Source of the DNA: Marivivens aquimaris
GTDB lineage: Bacteria > Pseudomonadota > Alphaproteobacteria > Rhodobacterales > Rhodobacteraceae
Assembly: GCF_015220045.1 (NCBI RefSeq)
Contig: NZ_JADBGB010000001.1
Coordinates: forward strand, 959,001 to 1,023,000
DNA length: 64,000 nucleotides
Direction of reading: 5' to 3'
A program made the translations under genes and the position numbers. This document shows positions 8,456 through 17,019 of this stretch, piece by piece. A model generated the notes under the pieces. It saw nothing but the letters and a program-made list of their open reading frames with translations, made no database searches and was not told the origin of the DNA. Each line of letters begins with the position of its first letter. Position 1 is the stretch's first letter.

Positions 8456-8474
8456 GTTACTGACTAAATCACTC
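8456..8474 (+). promoter_or_regulatory. putative AraC-type regulator box before exbB
   Basis: GTTACTGACTAAATCACTC matches the box before the siderophore receptor gene at 15 of 19 positions, in the same orientation relative to the gene. It ends 25 bp before the exbB ATG. Such closeness to the start codon may mean a very short leader or a repressing role. Confidence 0.5.
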
Positions 8475-8499
8475 AAGTAATTCCAACCCAGAGCCAGCC

Positions 8500-9150
8500 A
8501 TGCCCCAGAACGCCGATTTCGCCGCCGCCTTTCGCCTGATCGTGGACGCCGGACCGTCGATCTGGGCGCTCACCGCGCTGAGCGTTGTGGCCGTCGCGCT
8601 GATCCTGTGGAAGATCAGCCAGCTGGTCCGCCTCGGCGCGTGGAACGGGGGCAGGGCGACGCAAAATGCGCTCAGCCGGATGGAGCAGGGCGACCGCGAG
8701 GCGGCCCGCAGATCGCTCCTCGGTCGCCGGACGCTGCGCGCGCGGATCGTGTCCTACGCCATGACCACGCGACTCTTTGGCGGGCTGCCAGAAAGCGCCG
8801 CGCGGGAGGACACCGAACGCTTCGCCGCCGCTTACCTCGAACGCACCCGCGCTGGTCTACGCCCCTTGGAGCTCGTCGTGACCATCGCGCCGCTCCTCGG
8901 CCTGCTCGGCACCGTGCTCGGCATGATCGACGCGTTCCAAGCGCTGCAGGACAGCGGAGCCTCCGCCGATCCCTCCGACCTCGCGGGCGGCATCTGGGAG
9001 GCGCTTCTGACCACCGCCTACGGCATGGCCATCGCGATCCCGGCCTCCATCGCACTGACGTGGTTCGAGGGTATCGCCGACCGCCTCCGCCACGAAATCG
9101 AGGACGGCGCGACCCGCGTGTTCGTCTACGCCAGCAAGGCTGGCCTCTGA
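8500..9150 (+). CDS. exbB: MotA/TolQ/ExbB proton-channel family protein
   Basis: The protein has 216 residues with three membrane segments (about 15-38, 120-145 and 165-190). The conserved family core LVVTIAPLLGLLGTVLGMIDAF is followed by the TTAYGMAIAIPASIA segment. It forms the inner-membrane channel that uses the proton gradient to energise TonB. Two exbD genes and a tonB gene follow with 3-bp gaps or overlaps, which settles ExbB over TolQ or MotA. The start has no clear Shine-Dalgarno sequence. Confidence 0.9.
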   Translation: MPQNADFAAAFRLIVDAGPSIWALTALSVVAVALILWKISQLVRLGAWNGGRATQNALSRMEQGDREAARRSLLGRRTLRARIVSYAMTTRLFGGLPESAAREDTERFAAAYLERTRAGLRPLELVVTIAPLLGLLGTVLGMIDAFQALQDSGASADPSDLAGGIWEALLTTAYGMAIAIPASIALTWFEGIADRLRHEIEDGATRVFVYASKAGL

Positions 9151-9153
9151 GCC

Positions 9154-9528
9154 ATGTTCGACTTCGCCCCTGTCCGCAAACGGCGCAGGATCAGCCTGAC
9201 GCCCATGATCGACGTGGTGTTCCTGCTGCTGATCTTCTTCATGCTGGTGTCCCGTTTTGGCACCGACATGCACGTCGCGCTCGGCCTCGCGTCGGGCAGC
9301 GGTGACAGCTATTCCGGCCCGCCGCGACTGGTCACGGTGTTGCCCGAGGGTGTGGAATTAAACGGCATCGCGGTCGATGACATCGCGGCAGAGGTCGCGC
9401 CGCTGACCGAGAGCGCGGGCGATATCATCGTCCTGAAAGCCGCCGAGGCGACCGATCTGGGCCGCGTCGTCGCCGTGATGGACGACCTGCGCGGGGCAGG
9501 GTTTTCGCATCTGGTGCTGGTGGAGTAG
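9154..9528 (+). CDS. exbD: ExbD/TolR family biopolymer transport protein (first copy)
   Basis: The protein has 124 residues with a short cytoplasmic N-terminus, then the ExbD signature ISLTPMIDVVFLLLIFFML. The Asp in this single transmembrane helix is the proton-carrying residue. The periplasmic part is about 80 residues. It starts 3 bp after the exbB stop. It is one of two tandem, clearly diverged ExbD genes here, so the complex may contain an ExbD heteromer. Confidence 0.9.
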   Translation: MFDFAPVRKRRRISLTPMIDVVFLLLIFFMLVSRFGTDMHVALGLASGSGDSYSGPPRLVTVLPEGVELNGIAVDDIAAEVAPLTESAGDIIVLKAAEATDLGRVVAVMDDLRGAGFSHLVLVE

Positions 9529-9531
9529 CCG

Positions 9532-9924
9532 ATGAAATTCGCCGCCCCCCACCGCAAACAGCCGCTGGAAAGCGTGATCCCGATGATCAACGTGGTGTTT
9601 CTACTGCTGATTTTCTTCCTCATGAGCGCCCGCATGGCCCCGCCCGAACCCGTGGAGGTCACGCCGCCGCAATCCAGCGCCGACGATCCTGCCGACCTCG
9701 ACGCCGTGCTCTACGTCGGCGCGGACGGCGTGGCGGCCTATCAGGACGCCCGCGATGCAGAGGCGCTGACCGCCTACGCCGCTGTGCTGTGTGGGGGTGA
9801 GTGCGACGGAGCCGCCGCGACCATGCGCGCCGATACCAAGGCACCTGCGGTGAAGATCGCGGGGCTTTTGACGCAGCTTGCGGGGCTTGGCATTGCCGAC
9901 GTCGAACTGGTGACGCAGCCATGA
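9532..9924 (+). CDS. exbD: ExbD/TolR family biopolymer transport protein (second copy)
   Basis: The protein has 130 residues. The core SVIPMINVVFLLLIFFLMS has Asn where the first copy has the usual Asp (PMIN instead of PMID). That removes the classical proton-relay carboxylate from this copy. The periplasmic domain contains two cysteines (LCGGEC). It starts 3 bp after the first exbD and its stop overlaps the tonB ATG. The Asp-to-Asn change suggests an accessory ExbD working with the first copy. Confidence 0.88.
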   Translation: MKFAAPHRKQPLESVIPMINVVFLLLIFFLMSARMAPPEPVEVTPPQSSADDPADLDAVLYVGADGVAAYQDARDAEALTAYAAVLCGGECDGAAATMRADTKAPAVKIAGLLTQLAGLGIADVELVTQP

Positions 9925-10751
9925 AGCGGGCGCTGGAAACAGCCCTTTGGGGCGTGATCGCGCTTGGCCTCCACGCAGGGGCGGTGACGCTGTTCCTCAG
10001 TGACGAAGGCGCGGCGGAAAGTGCAGGCGCTGGCGGCGAGGCGCAGCTTTCGCTCGTGGCCGCAAACGCTTCGGTCGCAGCGATGGTGGCCGAGTGGGAG
10101 CGTCCGCCGGAAGTGCAAGCCGCGCCCGCAATGACCGCTCCGACTGCGCCAGCCATGCCGCAAATGCCCGCGATGTCGTCCCCTGTGACGGACGCTCCGG
10201 TGGCGCCCGCGATGCCCTCCGCACCGGCCTTGCCGATGGCCGCGCCCCAGCCGCCGCAGATCAACACGACTCCGGCAGAGCGCCAGCCCGACCCGATGCC
10301 CGAGATCGCAGAGGGTGCCTCGACCCCACCACCCGTGCGGCCCGCTGACCTGTCGCCGCCTGCTCCGAAACAGGAACCCGTGCAGGCCCAGACGGCATCC
10401 GGCAGCGGCGGGTCGACCAACGCAGGTCAGTCCCAAGCCCGCGCCGAAGCGCAAGCGGCAGAGGCGCGCCGCCAGTCGCTTGTTATGCAGTGGGGTGCCC
10501 AAGTCGCGGCTGCTGTGGAGCGGCGCAAGCGCTATCCGTCGGCAGCGCGCGGCGCGGCGGGCAGGGTGACGTTGCGGATCACGGTGGCCACGAACGGCGG
10601 GCTGCAATCCATCGCTGTGGTCTCGTCTTCCGGCAACGAAGCGCTCGATCAAGCGGCCATCCGCGCCGCCCAGACCGCCCGCTATCCGGCAGCGCCGAGC
10701 GGGCTGCCAGATCCGAGCTACAGCTTCAATCTGCCGATCAGCTTCCAGTAA
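9921..10751 (+). CDS. tonB: TonB family energy transducer
   Basis: The protein has 276 residues. It has an N-terminal membrane anchor (about residues 8-28), a long Pro/Ala-rich periplasmic spacer (about 55-150), and a C-terminal TonB box-binding domain starting near VERRKRYPSAARGAAGRV with the typical end SSSGNEALDQAAI and ARYPAAP. It carries energy from ExbB-ExbD to outer-membrane receptors, here most likely the siderophore receptor encoded at 12.5-14.7 kb. The ATG overlaps the previous stop (ATGA). It converges with the ABC gene without an intergenic gap. Confidence 0.9.
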   Translation: MKRALETALWGVIALGLHAGAVTLFLSDEGAAESAGAGGEAQLSLVAANASVAAMVAEWERPPEVQAAPAMTAPTAPAMPQMPAMSSPVTDAPVAPAMPSAPALPMAAPQPPQINTTPAERQPDPMPEIAEGASTPPPVRPADLSPPAPKQEPVQAQTASGSGGSTNAGQSQARAEAQAAEARRQSLVMQWGAQVAAAVERRKRYPSAARGAAGRVTLRITVATNGGLQSIAVVSSSGNEALDQAAIRAAQTARYPAAPSGLPDPSYSFNLPISFQ

Positions 10752-12458
10752 TCAGGCGATGGTGGCGAGGCGGGCGAAGGCGCCGCCGCGTTCCTTAAGT
10801 TCGTCATGCCCGCCCTGTTCGATGACGCGGCCTTCTTCCAGCACAACAACCTTATCGGCGCTGCGGATGGTGGACAGGCGGTGCGCGATGACCAGCGTGG
10901 TGCGGTCCTTCGACAGCTCGGTCAGCGACGCCTGAATGGCGCGTTCGGTCTGCGGATCGAGTGCCGAGGTTGCCTCGTCAAGGATCAGGATCGGCGGATT
11001 GCGCAGGAACGCCCGCGCGATGGAGACGCGCTGTTTCTGGCCGCCCGACAGACGCACGCCGCGCTCGCCGACGATGGTGTCTAGCCCCTCGGGCAAGCTT
11101 TCGATCAGCGGCAGAAGTTGCGCGTGGGCAGCGGCGTCGAGGATTTCCTGCTCCGTCGCGCCCAGTTTGCCGTAGCGGATGTTGTCGCGCAGCGTGCCGC
11201 CAAAGAGGTAAACGTCCTGACTGACGATCCCGATCTGGCTGCGCAGCGAGGCCAGCGTTACGTCGCGGATGTCCTGCCCGTCGACCGTAATCCGGCCCGA
11301 GGTCACGTCGTAGAAACGCGGCAGCAGCGACAGCAGCGTGGTCTTGCCAGCACCCGACGGGCCGACGAAGGCAACGGTCTCTCCGGCTGCGATGTCCAAG
11401 GAAATGTCACGCAAAACAATGCTGTCCGCGTCGTAGTCAAAGTTGATGCCCTCGAAGGTGATCGCGCCTTTGGTCACTTCCAACTCGATCGCGCCCTCGC
11501 TGTCGGCGATGTCGGGCGCGGTGTCCAGAAGCTCCAGATAGCGGCGGAAACCTGCGATGCCGCGGGGGTAGGTTTCGATCACCGAGGCGATCTTGTCCAA
11601 GGGCCGGAAGAACACGTTGACCAGCAGCAGGAAGCCGACGAACGCACCCGTCGTCAGGCTGCCGTTCAGCACCATCGCCGCGCCGACCACCATGATCAGC
11701 ACTTGCACGGCGCGCATTCCCATGTATTGCAGCGTGATCGAGCCCGCCATCACGCGGTACGCGTCCAGCTTCGTCGTGCGGTAGGAGGAGTTGTCCTTTG
11801 CAAACAGCTCCTTTTCGTGGCCCTCGTTGGCGAATGCCTGCACCATGCGGATGCCGCCGATGTTTTCTTCCAGACGGACGTTGAAGTTGCCGACGCGCCC
11901 GTAAATGTCCTGCCAGGTCTTCGTCATCTTGGTGCCCGCCACGGTGATGATGGCAAAGGTTACAGGCACCACAATCGCCGTGATCCACGCCAGCGTCGGG
12001 TTCAGCCACAGCATCGCGATGAAGGCGCCGGCAAAGGTCATGATGGCGATGAAAAGGTCCTCGGGGCCGTGATGGGCAACCTCTCCGATTTCCTCCAGAT
12101 CACGGGTGACGCGAGACACCAGATGACCGGTGCGGGTCTTATCAAAGAACGTCCACGACAGCTTTTGCAGGTGCTCAAAGGCGCGGCGGCGCATCTCTGT
12201 CTCGATATTGATGCCGAGCATGTGGCCCCAGTAGGTCACGATCGCCATCAGCCCCGCCGCAAACGCGTAAAGCACCAGTAGTCCGACCGCCGCCCAGATC
12301 GTCAGCGACCAGTCGCCGCGCGGAATGAGGTGGTCGATGAAGCCCGTCACGGCCAGCGGGAAGGCCAGTTCGAACAGGCCCGCGAGGATCGCGCAGCCGA
12401 AGTCGAGCCAGAACAGGCCCAGCCACGGGCGGTAATAAGCGAAGAAAGAGCGTAGCAT
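10752..12458 (-). CDS. ABC exporter-fold transporter (fused membrane and ATPase domains)
   Basis: The protein has 568 residues: six membrane segments in the first 320 residues, then one ATPase domain with GPSGAGKTT (Walker A), LSGGQKQR (signature), ILILDEATSALD (Walker B) and the switch histidine in IAHRLSTI. It is the MsbA/multidrug type and would act as a homodimer. ATG 12458 is chosen because the upstream in-frame codons run through the terminator hairpin of the receptor gene. It lies directly downstream of the siderophore receptor gene on the same strand, so a role in siderophore traffic is plausible but not shown. Confidence 0.88.
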   Translation of the reverse strand: MLRSFFAYYRPWLGLFWLDFGCAILAGLFELAFPLAVTGFIDHLIPRGDWSLTIWAAVGLLVLYAFAAGLMAIVTYWGHMLGINIETEMRRRAFEHLQKLSWTFFDKTRTGHLVSRVTRDLEEIGEVAHHGPEDLFIAIMTFAGAFIAMLWLNPTLAWITAIVVPVTFAIITVAGTKMTKTWQDIYGRVGNFNVRLEENIGGIRMVQAFANEGHEKELFAKDNSSYRTTKLDAYRVMAGSITLQYMGMRAVQVLIMVVGAAMVLNGSLTTGAFVGFLLLVNVFFRPLDKIASVIETYPRGIAGFRRYLELLDTAPDIADSEGAIELEVTKGAITFEGINFDYDADSIVLRDISLDIAAGETVAFVGPSGAGKTTLLSLLPRFYDVTSGRITVDGQDIRDVTLASLRSQIGIVSQDVYLFGGTLRDNIRYGKLGATEQEILDAAAHAQLLPLIESLPEGLDTIVGERGVRLSGGQKQRVSIARAFLRNPPILILDEATSALDPQTERAIQASLTELSKDRTTLVIAHRLSTIRSADKVVVLEEGRVIEQGGHDELKERGGAFARLATIA

Positions 12459-12475
12459 CTGGAAAATCCGATAGA

Positions 12476-12503
12476 AAAAGGGGGGCGACCATGCGCCCCC
12501 CTT
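12476..12503 (-). terminator. terminator behind the siderophore receptor gene
   Basis: Read on the minus strand, GGGGGGCG and CGCCCCCC (12494-12501 and 12480-12487) form an 8-bp stem followed by a T-run (12476-12479). Some readthrough into the ABC gene just downstream is likely. Confidence 0.75.
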
Positions 12504-12522
12504 GTCAATGTCAGGCACTCAA

Positions 12523-14673
12523 TCAGAAGGAGTGACGGACCGCAAGCGACACATTCCGACCTTCACCGTAGAAGCAGTTCAGGTTGGTCTGGCAGCTTGC
12601 CACATAGGTCGTGTCGGCCAGATTGGTGACGGCGAGGTTGGCGCTCCAGCTATCGTTGAAGGCATAGTTCGCGCCCGCATCATAGAGCGTCACAGCCGGC
12701 ACCGCTTGGGTGTTGGCGTTGTCGGCCCAGCTTGCGCCCGAATAACGCACGCCGCCGTTCAGGGTCAGCGCGGGCAGGGCGGTCGGGGTCCATTCGAAGT
12801 GCAGGCTCGCCTGATCCTCGATGGTGGCATAGGGCGTTTTCCCGACCAGCGCGGCGTTGGCGTCGTCCATGACCTCAACGTCCATCGTGGTCAGCGCCAG
12901 TTGCGCCTTCACGCCGTTGCCGAAGTCGTGGTTGGCTTCCAGCTCGAAGCCGGTCGAGCGGACTTCACCCAGTTGGGTGTAGTCATAGCCCGCGCCGTTC
13001 CACGTGCTCTGCACGATGCCTGTCCGGTCGATCTGGAAGGCCGACACGCCGACAAAGCTGCTGCCGTCCGCCGAGGCCCACTTGGCCCCGATTTCCCACT
13101 GCTCGCCCGTCTCCGGCGTGATGTCCGCACCGGCAGAAGAGGTTTCGATCTGCGGCAGGAAGTAGGTGCTGATCGACGCGTAGGGCGTCCAGCCGTTCGC
13201 CATTTCCTTGGCGATGGCCACACGGCCCGAAAATTCGCTGTCCTCGCGGTTCGAGCCCGCAGCGCCAGAGGTGCGGTCCTCCGAGGCGGTGGTTTCGACC
13301 CAGTCCTGACGGCCTGTGAGGGTGGCGATCCAGCCGTCACCGAAGCGGATCTGGTCCTGCGCATAAAGGCCAACCTGCGTCTGCTCGATCACGTTGTCTG
13401 CATACGGGGAGGTATCGGGCTGCGCCGCGCCATACTGTGGATCGCTGGCCGACAGGGTGGTCGCCGCATCGGGCCACGCGACCGACGATTGCACTTGGTC
13501 GATCTCGACAGTGCGCAGGTCGAGGCCGAACATCAGGTCGTGCTCCATCCCGCCCGTGACGTAGGTGTTTTCGATGCGGTTGTCGGAGGCGAATGACGTG
13601 GTCTCGGTGAAGTGGTCGAACTTGATGCGCGACAGCGTGTTGTCCGCATCGGTCGGGGTCGCCGAGTAGCCGTTGTAGCCGTAGGCGTAGACCGAGCCTT
13701 CGCTCACATCCGCATAGCTGAGGCGATTGTTGCTGGTCAGCGCCCACTCACCCAGCGCACCGGTGTATTCCGCGCCGAGCGTGAACTGCTCGCGGTCGTA
13801 CCAGTCATACCCCGGCTCGCCGGAGTTGAAGTCGCGGGCGATGTAGCCGAAGTCCGCTTCTTCCACGGTGCCGACGTAGGGCAGCCACGAATTACCGACG
13901 TGGTCTTCTTGGATGTTGGTGTAGCTGGCAGAGACGTTGAGTTCGCCGTTCGCGGTCTGGAACGTGGCCGAGGGCGCGATGAAGCCGCGATAGCCGTCCT
14001 CGAACACGCCATTGCCGCTGGTTTGCGCCGCGCGGGCGGTCAGGCGGTAGTCGACGCCGTTCTGTGTGGTGTTGATATCGGTCGCCACCCACGCACCGCC
14101 GTCACTGTCGAGGCCCGTTTCGACTTCGCGGGTTTCTTCGCCCGTCGGACGCTTGGTGGTCATGTTGACCAGACCGCCGGGGTTCGAGCCACCGTAAAGC
14201 GCGGAGGACGCGCCGCGCACGACCTCGACCCGCTCAAGCTGGTAGGGATCGACGTAGAACCCGCCGAAACCGTAGGAAAAGTTCTGGAGCCCGTCGACGA
14301 ACGCGCCCGTCGCGGTCGCCGCAAAGCCACGCACGAAGAACCAGTTGGTGTCGCTGTCGTAGCCATAGGGCGCGGCCTGAACACCGGGGGTGTAGGCGAG
14401 CGCCTCGTCCACTTTGCGGGCGTTCTGCTGGGTAAGGGCGGCGCTGCTGACGACCGATACGGACTGCGGCACTTCGGTCAGCGGAGCGGCGGTCTTTGTG
14501 CCCGACAGGGTCGCGGGGTTCGCGCCCTCGGCAGGGCCGGTGCCGTCATCGACCACAACGTCGACGGTGATTTCTTGCAGGTCGATCACGTCCTGCGCCA
14601 GAGCGGGGGCGGTCATCAGAGCGATCAGGGCGGTGTGTCCCATCACACGCGCAAGGGAGGAGGAGCGCTTCAT
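12523..14673 (-). CDS. TonB-dependent siderophore receptor
   Basis: The protein has 716 residues. A signal peptide ends at APALAQD. A plug domain (about residues 50-170) contains EVPQSVSVVSSAALTQQNA, LAYTPGVQA, the RGFAATATGAFVDG loop and VEVVRGASSALYGGSNPGG. A beta-barrel ends in NVSLAVRHSF with the terminal Phe expected of outer-membrane porin-type proteins. It resembles the hydroxamate/catecholate class (FhuA/FhuE/FoxA type). The ATG at 14673 has AAGGA 7 nt upstream. No siderophore biosynthesis genes are visible, so it may take up siderophores of other species. Confidence 0.9.
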   Translation of the reverse strand: MKRSSSLARVMGHTALIALMTAPALAQDVIDLQEITVDVVVDDGTGPAEGANPATLSGTKTAAPLTEVPQSVSVVSSAALTQQNARKVDEALAYTPGVQAAPYGYDSDTNWFFVRGFAATATGAFVDGLQNFSYGFGGFYVDPYQLERVEVVRGASSALYGGSNPGGLVNMTTKRPTGEETREVETGLDSDGGAWVATDINTTQNGVDYRLTARAAQTSGNGVFEDGYRGFIAPSATFQTANGELNVSASYTNIQEDHVGNSWLPYVGTVEEADFGYIARDFNSGEPGYDWYDREQFTLGAEYTGALGEWALTSNNRLSYADVSEGSVYAYGYNGYSATPTDADNTLSRIKFDHFTETTSFASDNRIENTYVTGGMEHDLMFGLDLRTVEIDQVQSSVAWPDAATTLSASDPQYGAAQPDTSPYADNVIEQTQVGLYAQDQIRFGDGWIATLTGRQDWVETTASEDRTSGAAGSNREDSEFSGRVAIAKEMANGWTPYASISTYFLPQIETSSAGADITPETGEQWEIGAKWASADGSSFVGVSAFQIDRTGIVQSTWNGAGYDYTQLGEVRSTGFELEANHDFGNGVKAQLALTTMDVEVMDDANAALVGKTPYATIEDQASLHFEWTPTALPALTLNGGVRYSGASWADNANTQAVPAVTLYDAGANYAFNDSWSANLAVTNLADTTYVASCQTNLNCFYGEGRNVSLAVRHSF

Positions 14674-14706
14674 CTTTTTGTCCTTATTCAAGCGGATGTT
14701 ATTTCC

Positions 14707-14725
14707 GAGTGAATAAGTCAGGAAT
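14707..14725 (-). promoter_or_regulatory. putative AraC-type regulator box before the siderophore receptor
   Basis: On the coding (minus) strand this reads ATTCCTGACTTATTCACTC. It matches the boxes in front of araC at 16 and 15 of 19 positions and the exbB box at 15 of 19. It lies about 33 bp upstream of the receptor ATG. Confidence 0.6.
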
Positions 14726-14772
14726 AGGGATTCCGCTTGAACAGGACTTATGCGTTTTGAATGTTCCGGCGG

Positions 14773-15645
14773 TTAATGCAGGTTTTGCATAATAGCCGTT
14801 CTTCTCCAGTTTGCAGGGGGCAGGCCGACGATCGCCTTGAACGTGCGGCTCATGTGCGCTTGGTCGGCAAAGCCGAAGTCCGCCGCGATTTCCGCCAGCG
14901 CTTTCTTGGGGTCTTGTGTCATCGCCTGCATGGCCCGCGCGATTTTCAGACCTGTCTGCCATTTGTGCGGCGTGGTGCCTGCGGTGTGGCGAAACGCGGT
15001 GATGAACCAGCCTTCGGAGAGGCCCACGGTGTCCGCCAGTTCCTTGTTCGACAGTGTCAGGTGCGGGCTGGCTTCGACCTTCGCCACCAGTTTGCGCATC
15101 TGCGACGGGGACAGCCCGCCGATGGTCTTGCACGCCTCGCTCGGGCGGAACAGCGCGTGCATCATCGCCTCCATCAGCGAGGCTACGAAACCGTCGGACT
15201 GCTTGGGCTCCATGCACTCGTCGGCGAGCATGTTCGCAATCAGCAGAACCTCGGGATCGTCCGCGAAAATCGGGCGGTTGAAGTTGATCTGACGCGCCGT
15301 CTGGCCCAAGACCCGCAGCAGCACATCGCGGCGGATATGCAGGTCGAGGTGGCGCAGCTCCACGCCTTCCTCGGCCACCGACCACAGCGGCATACCAGCG
15401 GGGATATAGGTGATCTTGGAGGCGGCGTACTGCTCGCCGTTCTCGCTCTTGAAGTGGATCTTGCTCTCGTTGCCCGACAGGATGATCACAATGCGCGGGT
15501 CCGGCGACAGGTAGTGCCCGCCCGCGCCCTGTTCGGCGTCAACGGACCAGTAATCGGCCACAACCCCATCAACAGAGCGGTTGGCCAGCGGGCGTTTCAG
15601 GGAAAAGCCCTGCACGAAGGACGTCATATTCGGACGGAAAGTCAT
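14773..15645 (-). CDS. AraC family transcriptional regulator (siderophore-uptake type)
   Basis: The protein has 290 residues. The C-terminal AraC DNA-binding domain is clear: LSNKELADTVGLSEGWFITAF, then FRHTAGTTPHKWQ, ALAEIAADFGFADQAHMSRTF and KAIVGLPPANWRR. The N-terminal 180 residues would bind the signal, in PchR-like regulators a ferri-siderophore. It is placed just upstream of the receptor gene on the same strand, which is the usual arrangement. The start 15645 (MTFRPNMTSF) has GGGGAT upstream; a longer in-frame start at 15708 is less likely. Two copies of the shared 19-nt box lie upstream, implying autoregulation. Confidence 0.88.
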   Translation of the reverse strand: MTFRPNMTSFVQGFSLKRPLANRSVDGVVADYWSVDAEQGAGGHYLSPDPRIVIILSGNESKIHFKSENGEQYAASKITYIPAGMPLWSVAEEGVELRHLDLHIRRDVLLRVLGQTARQINFNRPIFADDPEVLLIANMLADECMEPKQSDGFVASLMEAMMHALFRPSEACKTIGGLSPSQMRKLVAKVEASPHLTLSNKELADTVGLSEGWFITAFRHTAGTTPHKWQTGLKIARAMQAMTQDPKKALAEIAADFGFADQAHMSRTFKAIVGLPPANWRRTAIMQNLH

Positions 15646-15716
15646 GGGTCTATCCCCGTAAATCGGAATGCAAAAGAAGCGCGGCCGAGTCAGGTTTTCG
15701 GCCACCATTGCATTCT

Positions 15717-15761
15717 GAGTAAATTAGTCGGGAATGTGAGTAAAGTGTTTTAGTCAGGAAT
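15717..15761 (-). promoter_or_regulatory. two tandem AraC-type boxes upstream of araC
   Basis: On the minus strand, ATTCCCGACTAATTTACTC (15735-15717) and ATTCCTGACTAAAACACTT (15761-15743) are direct repeats 26 bp apart. Both match the box before the receptor gene. They lie about 70-115 bp upstream of the araC start codon. Confidence 0.6.
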
Positions 15762-15790
15762 GGGCGGGCGCGCTAACGCCCGCCGGTCCC

Positions 15791-16954
15791 TTAGCCGCGC
15801 GGCTGTGCGCGTTCGACCAGTCGCACCAGATAGGACGACCCGAACGGCGCGGAGTCGTCGTTGAAATCGAACTCCGGATTGTGGACCGAAGCGGAGTCGC
15901 CGTTGCCCACGAACACGTAAGCTCCCGGACGGTTGTCGAGGAAGAAGGAGAAATCCTCTGCGCCCATTGACTTGGGGAAGTCCGCGATCACCGCGTCATC
16001 GCCAGCCACTTCGCGCGCGGTCGCCACGGCGAACTCGGTCTCGGCGGGGTGATTGTAGGTCGGCGGATAGTCGGTCTCGTAGCGCAGTTTCGTGCGCACG
16101 CCGTAGGTCTGCGCGATGCCGTCGCTGATTTCTTCCAGACGGCGGATGACCATGGCCTGCACCTCCTTGGAGAACGTGCGGACAGTGCCGTTGATATAGG
16201 CGGTCTCGGGGATGATGTTGTCGGCGCTGCCGGTGTGGATCTGCGTCACTGACACCACGATATCGTCAAACGGAGAGCGGTTGCGGCTAACGATGGTCTG
16301 CACGGCGGTTGTGATGGCGCAGGCCGCGACGATGGGGTCGGCGGCTTCCTCGTGATGAGCGACGTGACCGCCGCGGCCCGTGATGTCGATGTGGAACATA
16401 TCGACGGCGGCCATGATCGGACCGGGGCAGGTGGCGAACTGGCCGATGGGCAGGTCGGGCAGGGTGTGCACGGCGTAAAGCTGCTTGATGTCAAAACGAT
16501 CCAAAACGCCTTCTTCGACCATCACGCCCGCGCCGCCGCCGGCTTCTTCGGCGGGTTGGAAGATCAGCGCGACCTTGCCCGAAAAGTTGCGCGTCTCCGC
16601 CAGATACTTCGCCGCGCCGAGGAGCATCGCCGTATGACCATCGTGGCCGCAGGCGTGCATCTTGCCTTGGTTGGTCGACGCGTGCTCGGCGCCGGTGGTC
16701 TCCAGAATGGGCAGCGCGTCCATATCGGCGCGCAGACCGATGGTCGGGCCGTCACCCTGACCGTTGATCACAGCAATCACGCCGGTTTTCGCGACGCCCG
16801 TGTGGATCTCGTCCACGCCGAATTCCTCCAGCCGTTCTTTCACGAACGCCGCGGTCTCGTGACACTCGAAGCCCAGTTCGGGATGGGCGTGCAAGTGACG
16901 ACGCCATGCCTTCATATCGGAGGCGAAATCGGCGATGCGGTTGATGACGGGCAT
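15791..16954 (-). CDS. M20 family metallo-amidohydrolase (hippurate hydrolase/aminoacylase-like)
   Basis: The protein has 387 residues. Metal and catalytic motifs of peptidase family M20D are present: HAHPELGFECHET near residue 22, GLRADMDALPI near 73, HACGHDGHTAMLLG near 101, and PAEEAGGGAGVM near 135. The family removes acyl groups from amino acids in the cytoplasm. It is divergent from mazG, with about 65 bp between start codons. A GC hairpin (15764-15783, GGCGGGCG paired with CGCCCGCC) lies just past the stop codon. The exact substrate cannot be read. Confidence 0.88.
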   Translation of the reverse strand: MPVINRIADFASDMKAWRRHLHAHPELGFECHETAAFVKERLEEFGVDEIHTGVAKTGVIAVINGQGDGPTIGLRADMDALPILETTGAEHASTNQGKMHACGHDGHTAMLLGAAKYLAETRNFSGKVALIFQPAEEAGGGAGVMVEEGVLDRFDIKQLYAVHTLPDLPIGQFATCPGPIMAAVDMFHIDITGRGGHVAHHEEAADPIVAACAITTAVQTIVSRNRSPFDDIVVSVTQIHTGSADNIIPETAYINGTVRTFSKEVQAMVIRRLEEISDGIAQTYGVRTKLRYETDYPPTYNHPAETEFAVATAREVAGDDAVIADFPKSMGAEDFSFFLDNRPGAYVFVGNGDSASVHNPEFDFNDDSAPFGSSYLVRLVERAQPRG

Positions 16955-17019
16955 GGGTGGACTCTTCTGCTTGGGTAGCTACGTTGGCTGCAACCAATCT
17001 GAAAATGCGAGTATCTGCA

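Noticed and set aside
8183..8476. 97-codon open frame on the minus strand in the exbB upstream region
   Set aside because: It runs through the hairpin/T-run element and the AraC-type box, has no recognisable domain, and its composition (KTKKAADALCREEEEGRG) comes from the hairpin arms.
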